A stretch of DNA of 64,000 nucleotides. It comes from Tetrahymena elliotti 4EA (Eukaryota > Ciliophora > Oligohymenophorea > Hymenostomatida > Tetrahymenidae). Under the pieces are notes generated by a model that saw only the letters and a program-made list of their open reading frames with translations, made no database searches and was not told where the DNA came from. Every line of letters starts with the position of its first letter. Position 1 is the first letter of the stretch. This document shows positions 48,595 to 60,772 of this stretch, piece by piece. The translations under genes were made by a program, and so were the position numbers. The stretch is taken from the NCBI GenBank assembly GCA_000231825.2, contig JH720306.1:20330-84329 (forward strand), written 5' to 3'.

Positions 48595-51119
48595 ATGTCT
48601 TAAATTCGTGATTACATGCACAAATCCTCCCCTTACTTATATGCTAGAGTATAGCATGCTTGTTGGGGAGCTTTTTAAGCTGGTTTTACCATTTCAGAGC
48701 TCGGTATTGCTTTTGGGCATCTTGCTTTGCTCTATGATATCCATGAAAGTGATCAAAGAAACTATTGCGTAATTTTTTTCAAATTTAAGAAAGTGTCAAA
48801 CATACAAACAATTTGAAATATTGAAATTGAAATATTTTAAACAATAAATTGAGAGATCATTAATGTGTCACATTAATTAGAATGAATAAAGCTAAATTTT
48901 TTTGAGATTAGGTATCCGCCAATAGGAGCAAAAATTTATCATATGAGTTTATTTTGCTCCTATAAAGATAATTAAATAATCTAATCTCAAACTCATTGAT
49001 TTATAAAAAAAGTCAAATTCTTAAATTAAAAAGTAAGTATTGTAAGAAAAAATAAATTGAGAAATTAGTTTTTTAAAACTCTTTACTTTCTCAAAAATTT
49101 AAAACACTTTCTCAAATAAATTATTACAGTCTTATTGATTTGATCAAACATCAAAAAACATAAATGACAATACTTTATTGCAAATAAAAACGATTGATAA
49201 AAGAAATTGCATTCATAATATTAAAAGCATGATATTTGTGGTTATTTTTGATTAAATAGAAAAAAAAAATAGAACACAATTTTTCTCAAACAAATAAACA
49301 AACTTAAACAATAATATTAATCTTGTATAGCGTTTAATAAAATAAATATCTCATAATAGATTTTTTTAGTTTAGAAAGTGCAAAGAAATTAAATAAATAA
49401 AATTTTATTTAAGTTTAACTTTTACTTAAAAACAAAAAGAAATGAGTAAATAAGATAGCTAGGAAGTAACTAAATAAATAGATAGATAGATCAGCAAGTT
49501 AATATCAATCATCAGCAAATATAAATAAACAATTAAATAATGATAAAAACTTTACATATTACTGATAACAAAAAAATTCAAAATTTACCAATTAATTTAT
49601 TAAATAGGCAAGTTTTTTCTAGCTTTTTAATATAAATCTAAATATCAATCTCTCATACAAAGAAAGATCAAAGAATTGTGAAAATAAAAAAAAATATTTT
49701 AAATTATTGTTTAAATACTTGAAATAAATACTTGAATTTATAATTTTTTAACTTATTTTATTATAATATGAATAGACTCTAGTTGTGACTATCTTGTCAG
49801 TTAGCGCCTTAGTTAGTGCTTATTTGTCTTAGTTCTTAATGCACAAGATGGAACGCCGTAAATTTATGATAATCGCTGATTTGTTCTTCTTGCTTGGTTC
49901 AGGTTTAACTTAAATCAATCAATGGTGGGTTTTCATGTTTGCTAGATTAGTTATGGGTATTTCTGTTGGTATGAATACTTCAGTCATCTCTTTGTATATC
50001 AGAGAAATTTCTCCTGATAATATGGCTGGTAAAACTGGTGCCTTGTTCCAAGCAAATGTTAATCTTGGTATTATTTTCGGTTTCATTTTAAATCTTCCTC
50101 TCAAGAGTGTAACATAAGTTAGCCAAGTCACTGATATCTGGCGTCTAGTCTTCTTATTCCCTGCTATCTTCTCTCTTATTCGTATTTTTTTCATGCTTTT
50201 TGTGTATAAAATTGATACTCCCTATTATTACTATCGTAATCACCTCAATAGTCTTGGTCGTAAGGCCGTCGAATAAATTTACAAAGAAAAGTATGTTCTT
50301 TCTCAAGAACAATAACACCTTGCCCCTGGATCTGTTGATTTCACTGATATGTCTACAGGCGACTAAACCCTTATCAACGAAAGCGAACAATCTTACAAAA
50401 ATAGACTTAAAGTTGGTATGATTACTAACTTCCTATAACAAATGTGTGGCAACACTTATTTGGCTGTCTACTCAACTGGTGTTCTTAGTATTGTTACTAG
50501 TGATTTTTACCATATGCGTTCTTTAGTTCTTGGTTCATATATCTTCCTCTTCTTTGTCTCAACTCTTGGTGTCAGTTTCAACAGAAAACTTGCAAGAAAG
50601 AGATATCTTGTTGGTGGTTTCCTTTTTTGTTCTCTCTGCTAAGCTGGTCTTGCTATCATATCCTCCTTTAAAGAAGATGTATAGAGTGATTCTACACTTT
50701 AATTCTTATTAGTTTTGTTTTTATTCTTCTTCTATGCTGCCTATAACTTCTCTGTAGGTCCAGTTACTTCTATTTACACTTCTGATATCTTGAAAGATGA
50801 AGGTATGAGTTACAGTATAGTCATGAACTGGCTTGGTAATGTCATTTCTTTAACTCTCTTCCTTAATACTTAAGTTTATGTAAACTGCATAATATTCTCT
50901 ATAGCAGCCCTTTGCGGATTCGTATTCTGTTCCAAGTACGTAGTAGAAACAAGATACATGAATTTCAACGATATCCAAAAATAATATAAAAATAACTACG
51001 AAGAAATGGATGTAAAACAATAATTAGATTCATAAGTCCTAAATAGTAGCATGAACAACAACAGCTCTATTGTTTACAGTCTTAATCAAACCAACTCAAT
51101 CGTCAATCACAAAATGTGA
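48595..51119 (+). CDS. Sugar-porter-like MFS protein, tandem copy 3 with altered signatures
   Basis: Third paralogue. Exons 48595-48768 and 49776-51119; 505 residues. TM1 region reads CWGAFQAGFTISELGIAF. Shared family blocks are GISVGMNTSVISLYIREISP, IDTPYYYY and DILKDEGMSYSIVMNWLGN. Several signature residues differ from copies 1 and 2: MERRKFM for x-GRR, QMCGNTYLAVYS for QxTGIN, KLARKRY for GRR/GRK, and FSVGPVTSIYTSDI with Ser instead of the Trp after GPVT. Codon use is shifted toward C-ending codons and CGT, unlike the neighbours, which in Tetrahymena usually goes with high expression. The intron is 1007 bp against 53 and 71 bp in the other copies, at the same phase-0 site. It may have a new substrate or act as a sensor; both are inferences. 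Confidence 0.9.
48769..49775 (+). other. 1007-bp intron of MFS copy 3
   Basis: Donor GTAATTTTTT follows the codons RNYC; acceptor AATATGAATAG precedes TLVVTILS. Phase 0, as in the two sister genes. It contains the hairpin at 48901-48991 and GATA repeats near 49480. No nested coding frame seen. Confidence 0.75.
48901..48991. repeat. Two-part perfect hairpin inside MFS copy 3 intron
   Basis: Outer arms TTTGAGATTAG (48901-48911) and its exact complement (48981-48991). Inner arms ATAGGAGCAAAA (48922-48933) and its exact complement (48952-48963). The inner loop is 18 nt, and an asymmetric internal loop of 10 and 17 nt separates the two stems. In total 23 perfect pairs within 91 nt. Confidence 0.8.
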
Positions 51120-52322
51120 TTACAACTAGTATAATTGCTTTATTTCACAAAAATATTTTATATCTTGTACAAGCAATTCGATAAACTTTTATCATATTTC
51201 AATCTAAAAATCGACATCTTCTCATATTAAACATATTAAACTGAGACGAGCAAATAAATAAATAAATCAATCAATAAAATCAATAAACCAATAAAAATAA
51301 ATATTTTGACATATACACTAATTCAAGCACTTACTTAGAAAAATATTAGTTTAATTTGTAAGTGATTATCTTTTTTATATTATATTAAGTAACTTTTATT
51401 GATATAAATTAGTTCAAATTTTAATAATTCATTTACATTTCATTTTAAACTTTTCAAAATATGTACTTTCACTACATCTCCAACATGTTATTAAATCAAA
51501 ATTTTAAATAAAGCTAAAAACAAAGAAAAATGTTTGTATGGATTAATTAGCAATATTTTTCCTTCGAATTATGAATAAACTAAATGGATATCTATTTAGA
51601 AGATTTGTCAATAAAATTGACGGCAAAAGAATTGATAACTTTCAATCAATTACAATCAATCGACCAATCTAAAAGCAAACAAACAAATTTTAATCTTAGC
51701 AAGAAAGTAAATGAGGTTATTTAGAGAAAATTTGTCCACAAAATTGATTTAAAAAAAATTATTAAACTACAGAGGAAAATTAAAAATTAATGTGAAACAA
51801 AATAATAGGGAAATAAAAATGTAAGTCTTTTTGATTTGTATTAATTAGATTGAATCTTAATTTCTATCTCTAACAAACAATATTAATTTTTCCCTAAGTA
51901 AGAAAAAATTGAGAAGATACACTTTTAGACAATAAATTTCAATAACTTTGAAACATATTTTCTAAATGTTATTGTTACATCTTTTAAATTTAATTTTATT
52001 TGATCTAATACAACTATTTAATCAAAAACTTGCCATCCAATTTAAAATTTTGATTTTTAACCACATTCTTAATATTTGTAAACATATTAATTTAAGTACT
52101 CTATTTACTCTTAAAATCTGATATATTTAAAAATCCATATTTATTTTATTACACTATTTTTTATTTTTTAATACATGAAATATTAAATTAAATTTTTTTG
52201 AAATTTTAAAAATATTTATAGTAGATATGTTTGATACAATCAAAAATAAAATATAATGTTTAAAGGGAAAAATATTGTTACTTTTTAATATAAGAAATAA
52301 TTATTTAAAATAATATAATTGA
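51120..52322. other. Intergenic gap between convergent genes
   Basis: AT-rich 3' flanks of MFS copy 3 and the RING-CH gene. No coding frame. Confidence 0.5.
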
Positions 52323-54224
52323 TCAGGGTAATATTTAATTTTGTTGATTAATTTAGTTTTATTCTCTTCTTGAATTAAATAAGCTTTTATCTACTTATAA
52401 AATGTTAAAATCATTTTAATTTTCTTTTTTAAATATATCAACTAAGTGATGGCTTTTCGATTAAACGAAATTAGAATTTAGTTATTGTTGGAGTTGGAAT
52501 GCAGACTAGGATCTTTAATTATTATTCTAATTAGAAGCAACTTGATTAAGTTTGTCACTTTTGAAGTAGTCACTTTGATAAATTAATATTTTTTCTTATT
52601 GATGTAAATCATTAAATTTGTCAGCACTTTTTTTGAAATTATTCACATTACTTAAATTACTATGACTATTTCTAAACGATCCTATTGGTACTTCAACTAT
52701 TATTTCTTTAGATACTTCATTATTTTACAGTATAAACTAATTGTCCATTTTATTATAAGATTAAATTATGTGATTATAAAGTTATTTATTATTTCTAATA
52801 AAATTTATTATTTTTTCATCATTTTAGCTTATTTTTTAGCTATTTACAGATTTTTTTTAATTAAAATTATTTTCTTTGCTCTCTTCTTTTTCTTCTTCTT
52901 CATCTTACTCCTCCTCCTCCTCTTCCTATTCATTATCATGATTAATATTCTTCTTATTAATATCCTAATCATCCTCATCATCTAACCCTAAGTGAGCTTT
53001 CATTTAGCTTAAAGTCATACTTTTTTTTTATAAACTTTATTGATTGCTGTTACAATTTTGCATTTCATTATTCATTTTCAAAGAATAATTTTAAGCCTTA
53101 TGATTGTCTTATTAGTTAGTATTGCGACTATGGCTTAATCTACTTGGTATTTTATTCCCATTTTAATTAAAAACATCTTAGTTTTAATTACTTAAAACTG
53201 ATCTACTTTCTAATATTCTTATTTATTGCTAATGACTCCATTGCATATAATTGTTATTAAATATTTAGCCTCCTGTCTACTCACTTTTATCTTTATCTTT
53301 ATTAAGCTACTGATTATTATTATTATCATTCTACATTTAATCTGCTCTCTAATTTATACTAATAATATACCAATTATTTACGTAAAGACCAAAAAATATT
53401 TCTTAGATTTAATGTTTTACAAGTAAAACCAGTGCGATTTCAAAGAGAAAAAGAATAGCAATTGCCATTATCACATAACCCCATTAAGTACTATCATTAC
53501 TATCTTGCAAATTAAAAAATAATTGATTTATTTTAATTTAATATTATAAAAAGTATTACATAACTTGATAATATAGAAGAACAACTATAGCACAAATATT
53601 TCCTATCATGAAGATAACTAACCAAAAAAACGATACCAATTATATGCACTTAGTATCTGAGCATGCTTTCATAGGCATAAATTTTGATGAGATTTCAATT
53701 TCCATTTCATACTCTTCATTGCAAAGCTCGCATTTGATCGGAGAAAGCAAATCGTATCCTTAACTAATAATCCATGTCTTCAAGCATTCTTGATGAATAT
53801 ATCCAACTGATCCTTAACATTTGCATGGTGTTATTAAAAGGTTATTTGGCTCATTATTATCTTCTAAACATATTTTGCACAGTAAAACATTGATCTATTC
53901 ACTCTATGGTCTCTATATAATTACTTAAGGTTATGGTTTATTTTAATCAAGGTAACTTTTTGAAATCTAATTTTCTTCTTATTATTATTCTAAAGTGTTT
54001 TTTTTCTAACCATTTTCTTCTTTTTTATCTAAATCCATTTTCTCTAAAAATAAATTTAATTGTTATAAAGATGATAAATCATTTATGTTTTGATTTGAAG
54101 TATTGTTCAAGTTCTCATTATTAGATAATTGAGGCTCTCTATTTTAAATATGCTAATTTAATGTGCTATCCTAATTATTTTAACTTTAAGTAATAAGCGA
54201 TAATGGTACTATTCTATTTCTCAT
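52323..54224 (-). CDS. RING-CH (MARCH-type) membrane E3 ubiquitin ligase candidate
   Basis: RING-CH proteins of this layout ubiquitinate membrane proteins. Read from ATG 54224 to TGA 52323 without break (633 residues), or with a 60-bp in-frame intron at 53500-53559 (613 residues). An N/Q-rich N-terminus of about 115 residues precedes a C4HC3 finger: CKICLEDNNEP, then TPCKCQGSVGYIHQECLKTW, then CELCNEEYE. All eight zinc ligands are present in the RING-CH order. Two hydrophobic segments follow (FFWLVIFMIGNICAIVVLLYY and GYVIMAIAILFLFEIALVLL), giving the typical MARCH hairpin in the membrane. The long C-terminal tail is N/Q/S-rich with a run of acidic residues near 52900. The next gene upstream on the same strand is another membrane RING protein. 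Substrates unknown. Confidence 0.9.
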
Positions 54225-55472
54225 TTCATTCTTTTCAATTTAGATTATAATTATAATAAAACTTTTGAAGGACCTAAAGAATTTCTTTTAAGTTAAATCT
54301 TTTTTTTATCAAAAATTTAATTTAAAACATGAAAATAAGATTAAAATTAATACAACAAATTTTAACCATAAAACCTTCATGAAAGATTAACAGTAAAATC
54401 AAAATTAGTAATATTTTATAACATTTTTACAATTCGGAATACAAATCATTCAAATAAATAAAAAATATTTTTATTTTTAATAGAAAAAAATTAATGATTT
54501 TCATAGATAATTTATTGAACTCATAACTTAAAAAGTACCTTCAATAATAGTTTAAAAAAAACAAATAGTTTTATTTATTGTTTTAATAAAATTTGAGTGA
54601 AATTCAAATAAAAAGTTCAAAAGAGAATAAATAAAAGCCAGCATTTTAAATTGTAATAGGATTTCAAAAACAGTATTTATGGCATTGTAATGGAATAATA
54701 ATATAAATTCAATAATAAGTTGATGAATAACAAACTACTATTCTATTTCTTGTTTTATTTAAAAATTATTTTATGCTGAAGTAAAAAGCGATTTCTATTT
54801 TAAAACTTAGGAGTATAATAAAAAATCTAAATAATCTATTGAATTTGAAAGACTTTATTTCAGTTTTAATTAAATATAAAATGATTGCTAAGCTAGCTCA
54901 TTAATATATTGTAAATTTTAAATATTTTTAATAGTCTCCTTGTTTGTTTTTGTGTTAGCGTTAGTGATTGCAAAAAAATATAAACTTGAAAAATAAAAAT
55001 AATTTGAAATTTTGGGATTTTGGGAAGTTTTATAAAATGGAAAAGAAGTCCTTGGTAATTAAAAGATAAATAAAGAAATAAATAAAAAAGAATTTGAGGT
55101 AGTATTTTGATTATCAGTTGACTAACTTATTTATATTTTAGATACACAAGTGCAATGATAAAAATGGGTAATTTACTGGAATGATGGATAAATAATTAAA
55201 ATTTGTATATATTAAAATTCTTAAATGGATAGAATATGTATAGATTAGAAAACTGTAAATTGATTTAAAGAAAGTTTTGATAACTCTTATCCTTCTATAA
55301 ATATGTTTCAATATTCTTTAAATTAATAAATAAATTAATTAATTAGTAATTAAGTAAGTTTAAGGTTCCTCAAAATTTATATTTCTCTAAACAATTTAAA
55401 ATCATTCATTCGTTTATTTATTGAGTTGTTTGTTTATTGATTTTATTATTTGGTTAGTTAATTTATTTTAAA
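54225..55472. other. Intergenic spacer between the two RING genes
   Basis: AT-rich. It carries the promoter of the RING-CH gene and the 3' end of the RING-H2 gene. No coding frame of note. Confidence 0.5.
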
Positions 55473-57356
55473 TCACATTCTGAAAGGAGGTTAGTATTAA
55501 TTTTCTAAATGATGATGATGGTGAATATCGTTATTGTTATTTTAACTACTGTTATCATTTTGATTATTTTAATTTATAATATTTTATTAATTTTAGTTGA
55601 TATCATTATTATTAATATGAACCATCTCATGAGGATGCTATTATTGTTGTATATTTTAATTAAGAACTTGCATTTCTTCTTGAACATTATCATCTTAAAC
55701 ATCATTTAATCTTATTAAAAGTTCTTTCAAATCTCTTTTGCAAATAGGGCATACACCATTTATTTTTACCCATTATTTTATACATTTCGCATGGAAATGG
55801 TGGCTGTTTTTTAAAATAGAGATTAAATGTTAATATTTTAATGATATTATTTTTTACTATTTATTGCATGGTAATACAATTATTTCTTCTTCCTCTTCAT
55901 ACTCTACTAAGCAAATACAGCATTCAAGTGTATCATCTTCTTCTTTTTTTTCAACATCTTTAAGGTATTTTATAGGTAAGCTGTTTATTGCATCCTTTAT
56001 TAAAAATGTATGTTAAAATAAATATATCTCATTGATATTTTCTAAAATTACTTCATCTAGACCTCTTTGTATTCCATTTCTTCTTCTTCTTAAAACCAAA
56101 TAAATAACTAGCATAAAAGGCATGCAAAGACATATTGATGCAAAGAAAAATAGAGGGATTCCAAGATAGAAATAACCCTTTTGATAATAAAACCAAATTA
56201 ATTCATAAGAAGAAAATAAAACCATTAATCATTACCATAATAACATAGACTAGTGCTAAATAAAAATGATTAGGATAGCTTGATAAATATTATTCTTCAT
56301 TATAAAAAATAAGAAGGTTTCCTTAGATAAAGATGATCAAATAGAACCTAAATATTTTAAAATAGAGGTTAATAAGAACATTAAATTTATTTTTTGCTTT
56401 TTGATTTTTCTATAGCCAGCCAATCGAACAAAAAAATAAACTCTATTTGCTTAGAAATTAATAATCTATTTTTGAAATATATCTGTCAAAAATAATTCCT
56501 AATTCAATATTTGATTGATTCTTTGCATTTGCTATTGCAATTTGGAAGGAAATCAAAATCAAGCAGTATTTATTCTAAAATGATATTTAATTTACAATTT
56601 AGTAGAGTCTTAGAGGAAGGAGTTAAACCAATTTTTCTTAGTGATGAATTCGGTAACATAAAATCCATTAAAATTAGGTTAAACTTAGTTGTTAGCGTCT
56701 TGCATTTATTAGTAATCGTTTTCCATTCCTTCCATATTGGTCCACCGACTCATTATACCTCTATGTCTGTGAATGAAAATAACTACAAGGAGACTAATAA
56801 GATGTATACTATAGAGTATGTCGTGCAAGAACATTAATTTAAGCCATATGCAAAGTTAGCCATCTTTACAGGTTTCTTGAGAGCTGTTTTTTCCAAGGAC
56901 TATATAGGCAATCATTTTATTAACTGAAATAAACAAAAAGAGAGCATTTATAACTATGCTCTCATTAATTGCTTCCTCAATTTAACCTCGAAAATTATTT
57001 CTAACATTAATTCTATTTTGCTTTTATAAAATAAAAATATTTTAACACAATGATCCATTTTATCATGCGTTTAATAATTTTAAGATGATTATTGCTCCAC
57101 TTTCTTGATTTAAATTTTAAATTTTTATAAAAACTACTTGTCTCTATGATAATCTAAGCGAATCTCTGATAATTGATTGTAAAGAATTTCTTTAACTATT
57201 GCCTCTACCCTACTCAACGTCTTCATTTTCATCCTAATTATTGTTATTGTTATTCTGCTAATTCTATTCATGCTACTCAACTGCCTAGTTTTAATTGTTC
57301 ATCATTGGCTGATTCATAGGAAGAGGAGCCACCCCTGCTAAAAGAGGCTCGTTCAT
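55473..57356 (-). CDS. Multi-pass membrane protein with C-terminal RING-H2 finger
   Basis: Probable membrane E3 ubiquitin ligase. Minus-strand exons are 57356-57138, 57020-56596, 56482-56236, 56177-55858 and 55803-55473; 513 residues. The N-terminal 85 residues are N/Q-rich and hydrophilic. Hydrophobic segments follow: around VINALFLFISVNKMIAYIV, ILYSIHLISLLVVIFI, a pair in the third exon (FYLIIFIQGNLLIFY and FYLALVYVIM) and LGIPLFFFASICLCMPFMLV. A basic RRRR stop-transfer comes next. The RING-H2 finger reads CCICLVEYEEEEEIIVLPC, then NKYHHFHAKCIKQW, then CPICKRDL. The spacing between the third Cys and first His (three residues) is one of the less common forms, and an intron interrupts the finger here. 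The tail is H/N/Q-rich. All four splices keep phase and remove in-frame TGA codons. Confidence 0.87.
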
Positions 57357-59158
57357 GCAATTTATATTTTCTGAATTTAATTTAGTGATTTATATGCTTA
57401 TTAATTATTTTTTTCCCTTTGCAATCAATTATATGTTTTTTAGAAAAAATTATTCACTCACTCATTCACTTGCATAACCAAAATAGAGTAATCATTACAA
57501 ATATTAAATAAAAGGTATAGACAGAGAAATTGATAGTAAATTAATCTGATATTTATTTATGGTAATCCTGAAAAAGCTATTTTTAAATCATTTGGCTAAT
57601 ATTTATGTCATAAGATATTATAAATACTATAATACTACATACTATGTATAATTATCAAGAAATCCATCCAATCTCTACATAAAACTAAATAAAATATTTT
57701 TTAGTATTCAAATTTGCTTTTTATGCATTTTAAAACTTAAAAGCAAACAAACTTATAAAAATTTATCATACTTAATTTGTATGAAAATAGCAGAATTAAC
57801 TTTCAATTCATGGTATTATTATTTACTAAATTAAATCAATCAAAAATAAACTCCTTAAAAAACCATAAATTAAACTTCCAAATTAAAAACTTTTTTTAGA
57901 AACACAAATCATTTTGACTATTAAACATTAAAAAGCATTCAGTCTTTCAAATTAAATAATTTAAATTTGTAAAAAGTTTTTGATTTGACTAAAAATATCA
58001 TCAAATTAAACATAAAAATAAATTTAAATATTAAAAAAATGAATTACTTTCGATAATCAAAATTATAAATGAAAATAAATTATGTCTTTCATAAAAAAAT
58101 CATTGTGAGAATTTACTCGATAAAAAAATTTGATTTGATCTTATGAAATTGTAAATACCTCAGAAATTTTAGAAGAAATATTTTCTTTGAAAAAAATTCA
58201 AATTTCTTTTACAAGTGAAAAATGAAAAGATCAGGTATTAAAATGGGTATACATGCTTTAAAATAAAAAAATTTAAAGAATCAACCATTCCAGATAGGAA
58301 ATGATATAAATTTTAATATAGATTAATTTGCTAATTAAAAGCTTGCTTTATGATTATAAATCAGAAGAAGAATTAGTTTGTGTTTATCTAAAAGTTGTTT
58401 GAGAGAATTTATTGAGATAAAATAAATTCTTAGTTAAAATTTAGTTGAATACAATTAATTAAATTGTAAATTATTAAGTAAATTTAGAAATAAATATTAA
58501 TATTTTCTTAATCAAAATTTGAATTTTTCATAAATAAGAAATGAGACAAATTTTGAGATAGATTAATTAATTTATAGCTTTCTTTCATAAAAGTTTATTC
58601 TATTTCATTTAATAGACATCAATGCTTCAAAATAAATATATATTTTGTTTTTTTAAGAATTTATTAAAAATAATCTACCATCAAACAAGCAAGCAAGAAA
58701 GTAAGAAAGAAAGAAAGCTGATAACTTGTAAAGTTATTTCTGGAAAAAGGAATATTTATGGAAAAAGAAATATTTTTCTATTTGTTAATTTAATAATAAA
58801 TATTTCGCGGAAAAGATGAAGTGTAAATTAGATATTAGAAGCTTTAAGAACTCAGTTTATTTATCTCTTAATTTGATTAGTTTATTTATCTCTTAATTTG
58901 ATTCAGATAAAATTTTTTAATTTATTTTAAAGGTAATTAATTTACTGTAGGATTTGTATCAAATTTATAAAGGTTTTCAGAAATAAATTTGAGTAAATTT
59001 TTTTTTAAAGTTATTCTTTTAAATCAAGTCAAACAATCAAACAAATTAACTAGCAAAATTTTTAAGATAGAAACATTTAAAAAATCAAAAAGCTAGCAAC
59101 TGAATCTAAACATAAAAAGATTAAAATAATTGTAAATAGGTGTAAGCATTTAGTTAGC
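57357..59158. other. Divergent promoter region between RING-H2 and SVOP-like genes
   Basis: AT-rich, with a perfect 25-bp tandem duplication at 58854-58903 and a purine-rich AAGC/AAGA run near 58690. No coding frame recognised. Confidence 0.5.
58854..58903. repeat. Perfect 25-bp tandem duplication
   Basis: The 25-base unit at 58854-58878, beginning AGTTTATTTATCTC, is repeated exactly at 58879-58903. It lies about 255 bp before the next start codon. Confidence 0.9.
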
Positions 59159-60772
59159 ATGACTAGTCCAAATAAAAATAATAGTAGAGGATCAAAGTCT
59201 ACATAGAAATTAGAAGTTATAGATAATATTATTGAAAGAAAAATAGGCTTTGGATTGTATTAAAAAAGAGCATTAGGATATTTATGTTTGATTGATTTTA
59301 ATGATGGCCTCGAACTCATTTTAATGTCTCTAACTCTTCCAATTATTAAGAGTTAGTGGAATATTGAACATGCGAGTGATGTAGCAGATGGAGAATAGTA
59401 TATTGATTCTTCAAGATATAAGTGGTTAGGCTCAATTTTCTTTTTAGGTAATCTCATTGGTGCTCTTTTGACTGGTCCTCTTTCAGATAAATTTGGTAGA
59501 AGAAAAGTTGTTTTAATCAATTCAATTTCTTATGGAGTTGTTGCCTTCCTTTTCTTATTTGTTAGAACTCTTGGGGAACTTTATACATTGAGATTTATTT
59601 ATGGATTTGTATATGGTATCACTTTGCCTATATCAACGACATTTTATTCTGAAATAACTCCTTAAAAAATGCGTGGAAAAGGTGTCGTTACAATAAATTC
59701 AGCTATTCCAGTTGGTTTAGCATCAGGCGTCATAATGGCAGCAATAGTTTTAAATGATACATCAAGTGGAAATTGGAGACTGCTTATTTCCCTTTCTTGC
59801 ATTCCAGCTTTCATCTTATTTTATGGAGCTTACAAACACTTATTAGAGTCTCCTCGTTTTTTAGTTGTAGATAAAAGAATTCAAGAAGCAGCAGATATTA
59901 TGAACTAAATGATTACTATCAATAAAGGTGATGGTGGAGAAGTAGTGACAGATGATGAAATGGAATAATTAGAAAAATGGAGAGCTCGTAAATATGACCA
60001 TTTCTAAGGAATGACATAAATAGAGTAAGTTAAAAATAAGCTTAGCTTAGTTTACATGAAAATCTTTTAGCTTTTCTAAGATAAATACACATTGATTTCT
60101 ATTTCTTTATGTGTTTAATGGTTCGGAATACACTTTATGAGTATAGGATAAACTTTTATTTTACCATTTGTCTAAGCTTAATAAAAAAAGGGATTTGGTG
60201 ATATGCTTTTAGTATTCTTAGGAGAAATTCCTGGAGTTATTATGACTTTTTTGATTATTGATAGATAGTATTTTGGAAGAAAAAATTCCCTCATAATATT
60301 TTTTACAAGCTGTATTGTACTTAATTTATTAGCATATTATTAAGTTTCGTTTAGCTTTGTTTTAGCATTATCAAGATTTTGCTATAGATAATGCCATGCT
60401 GTTCTTTATGTAATTACCAATGAAATATACGAAACACCATTAAGAACTACTGGTATTGGTGTTAATAGTGCTTTTGCTAGATTCTCTACAGTCATCATGC
60501 CTTTCATCTTAGTGGCTATATTTGATGCTAGTACTTATGGCCCTTTCTTATGTTTATCAATAGTAGCTGCAGTTTGTGCTTTAATGGCTTATAAATTACC
60601 TTTTGATACAACAAATATAAAATTAGATCATGTTGAGGAAGAACTAGAATTATAATAACATCCTTTAGATACTATTAAAGAAGAAAACATGAGTTCTAGC
60701 TAAAAATCAAACAATAGTCCATTACCAAATAAGTAAAAAGATATTGAAATACCTCTTATTTAATAAAAATGA
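59159..60772 (+). CDS. SVOP/SV2-like MFS transporter
   Basis: Twelve-segment membrane transporter of the SV2/SVOP and organic-ion branch of the MFS; substrate unknown. A single exon of 538 codons. The N-terminus has GFGLYQKRALGYLCLIDFND, close to the FGxFQ...D motif of this branch. TM2-3 carry GALLTGPLSDKFGRRKVVL, the complete MFS motif A. TM4-5 have YGFVYGITLPISTTFYSEI and TPQKMRGKG. TM6 is followed by LLESPRFL, the ESPR/L motif. TM10-11 have NEIYETPLRTTGIGVNSA and then ARFSTVIMPF, the strongest match to SVOP-like proteins. It differs in family from the MFS triplet at 41.8-51.1 kb and lacks their intron, so it is not a fourth tandem copy. Confidence 0.92.

Noticed and set aside
56511..56837. 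Plus-strand frame open for over 130 codons
   Set aside because: It lies antisense to exon 2 of the RING-H2 gene. The minus strand gives a consistent spliced multi-pass protein with in-phase joins, while the plus frame uses few TAA/TAG codons and matches nothing.
58622..58819. Plus-strand K-rich ORF of 65 codons
   Set aside because: Driven by an A-rich microsatellite-like run; no coding signature and no recognisable family.
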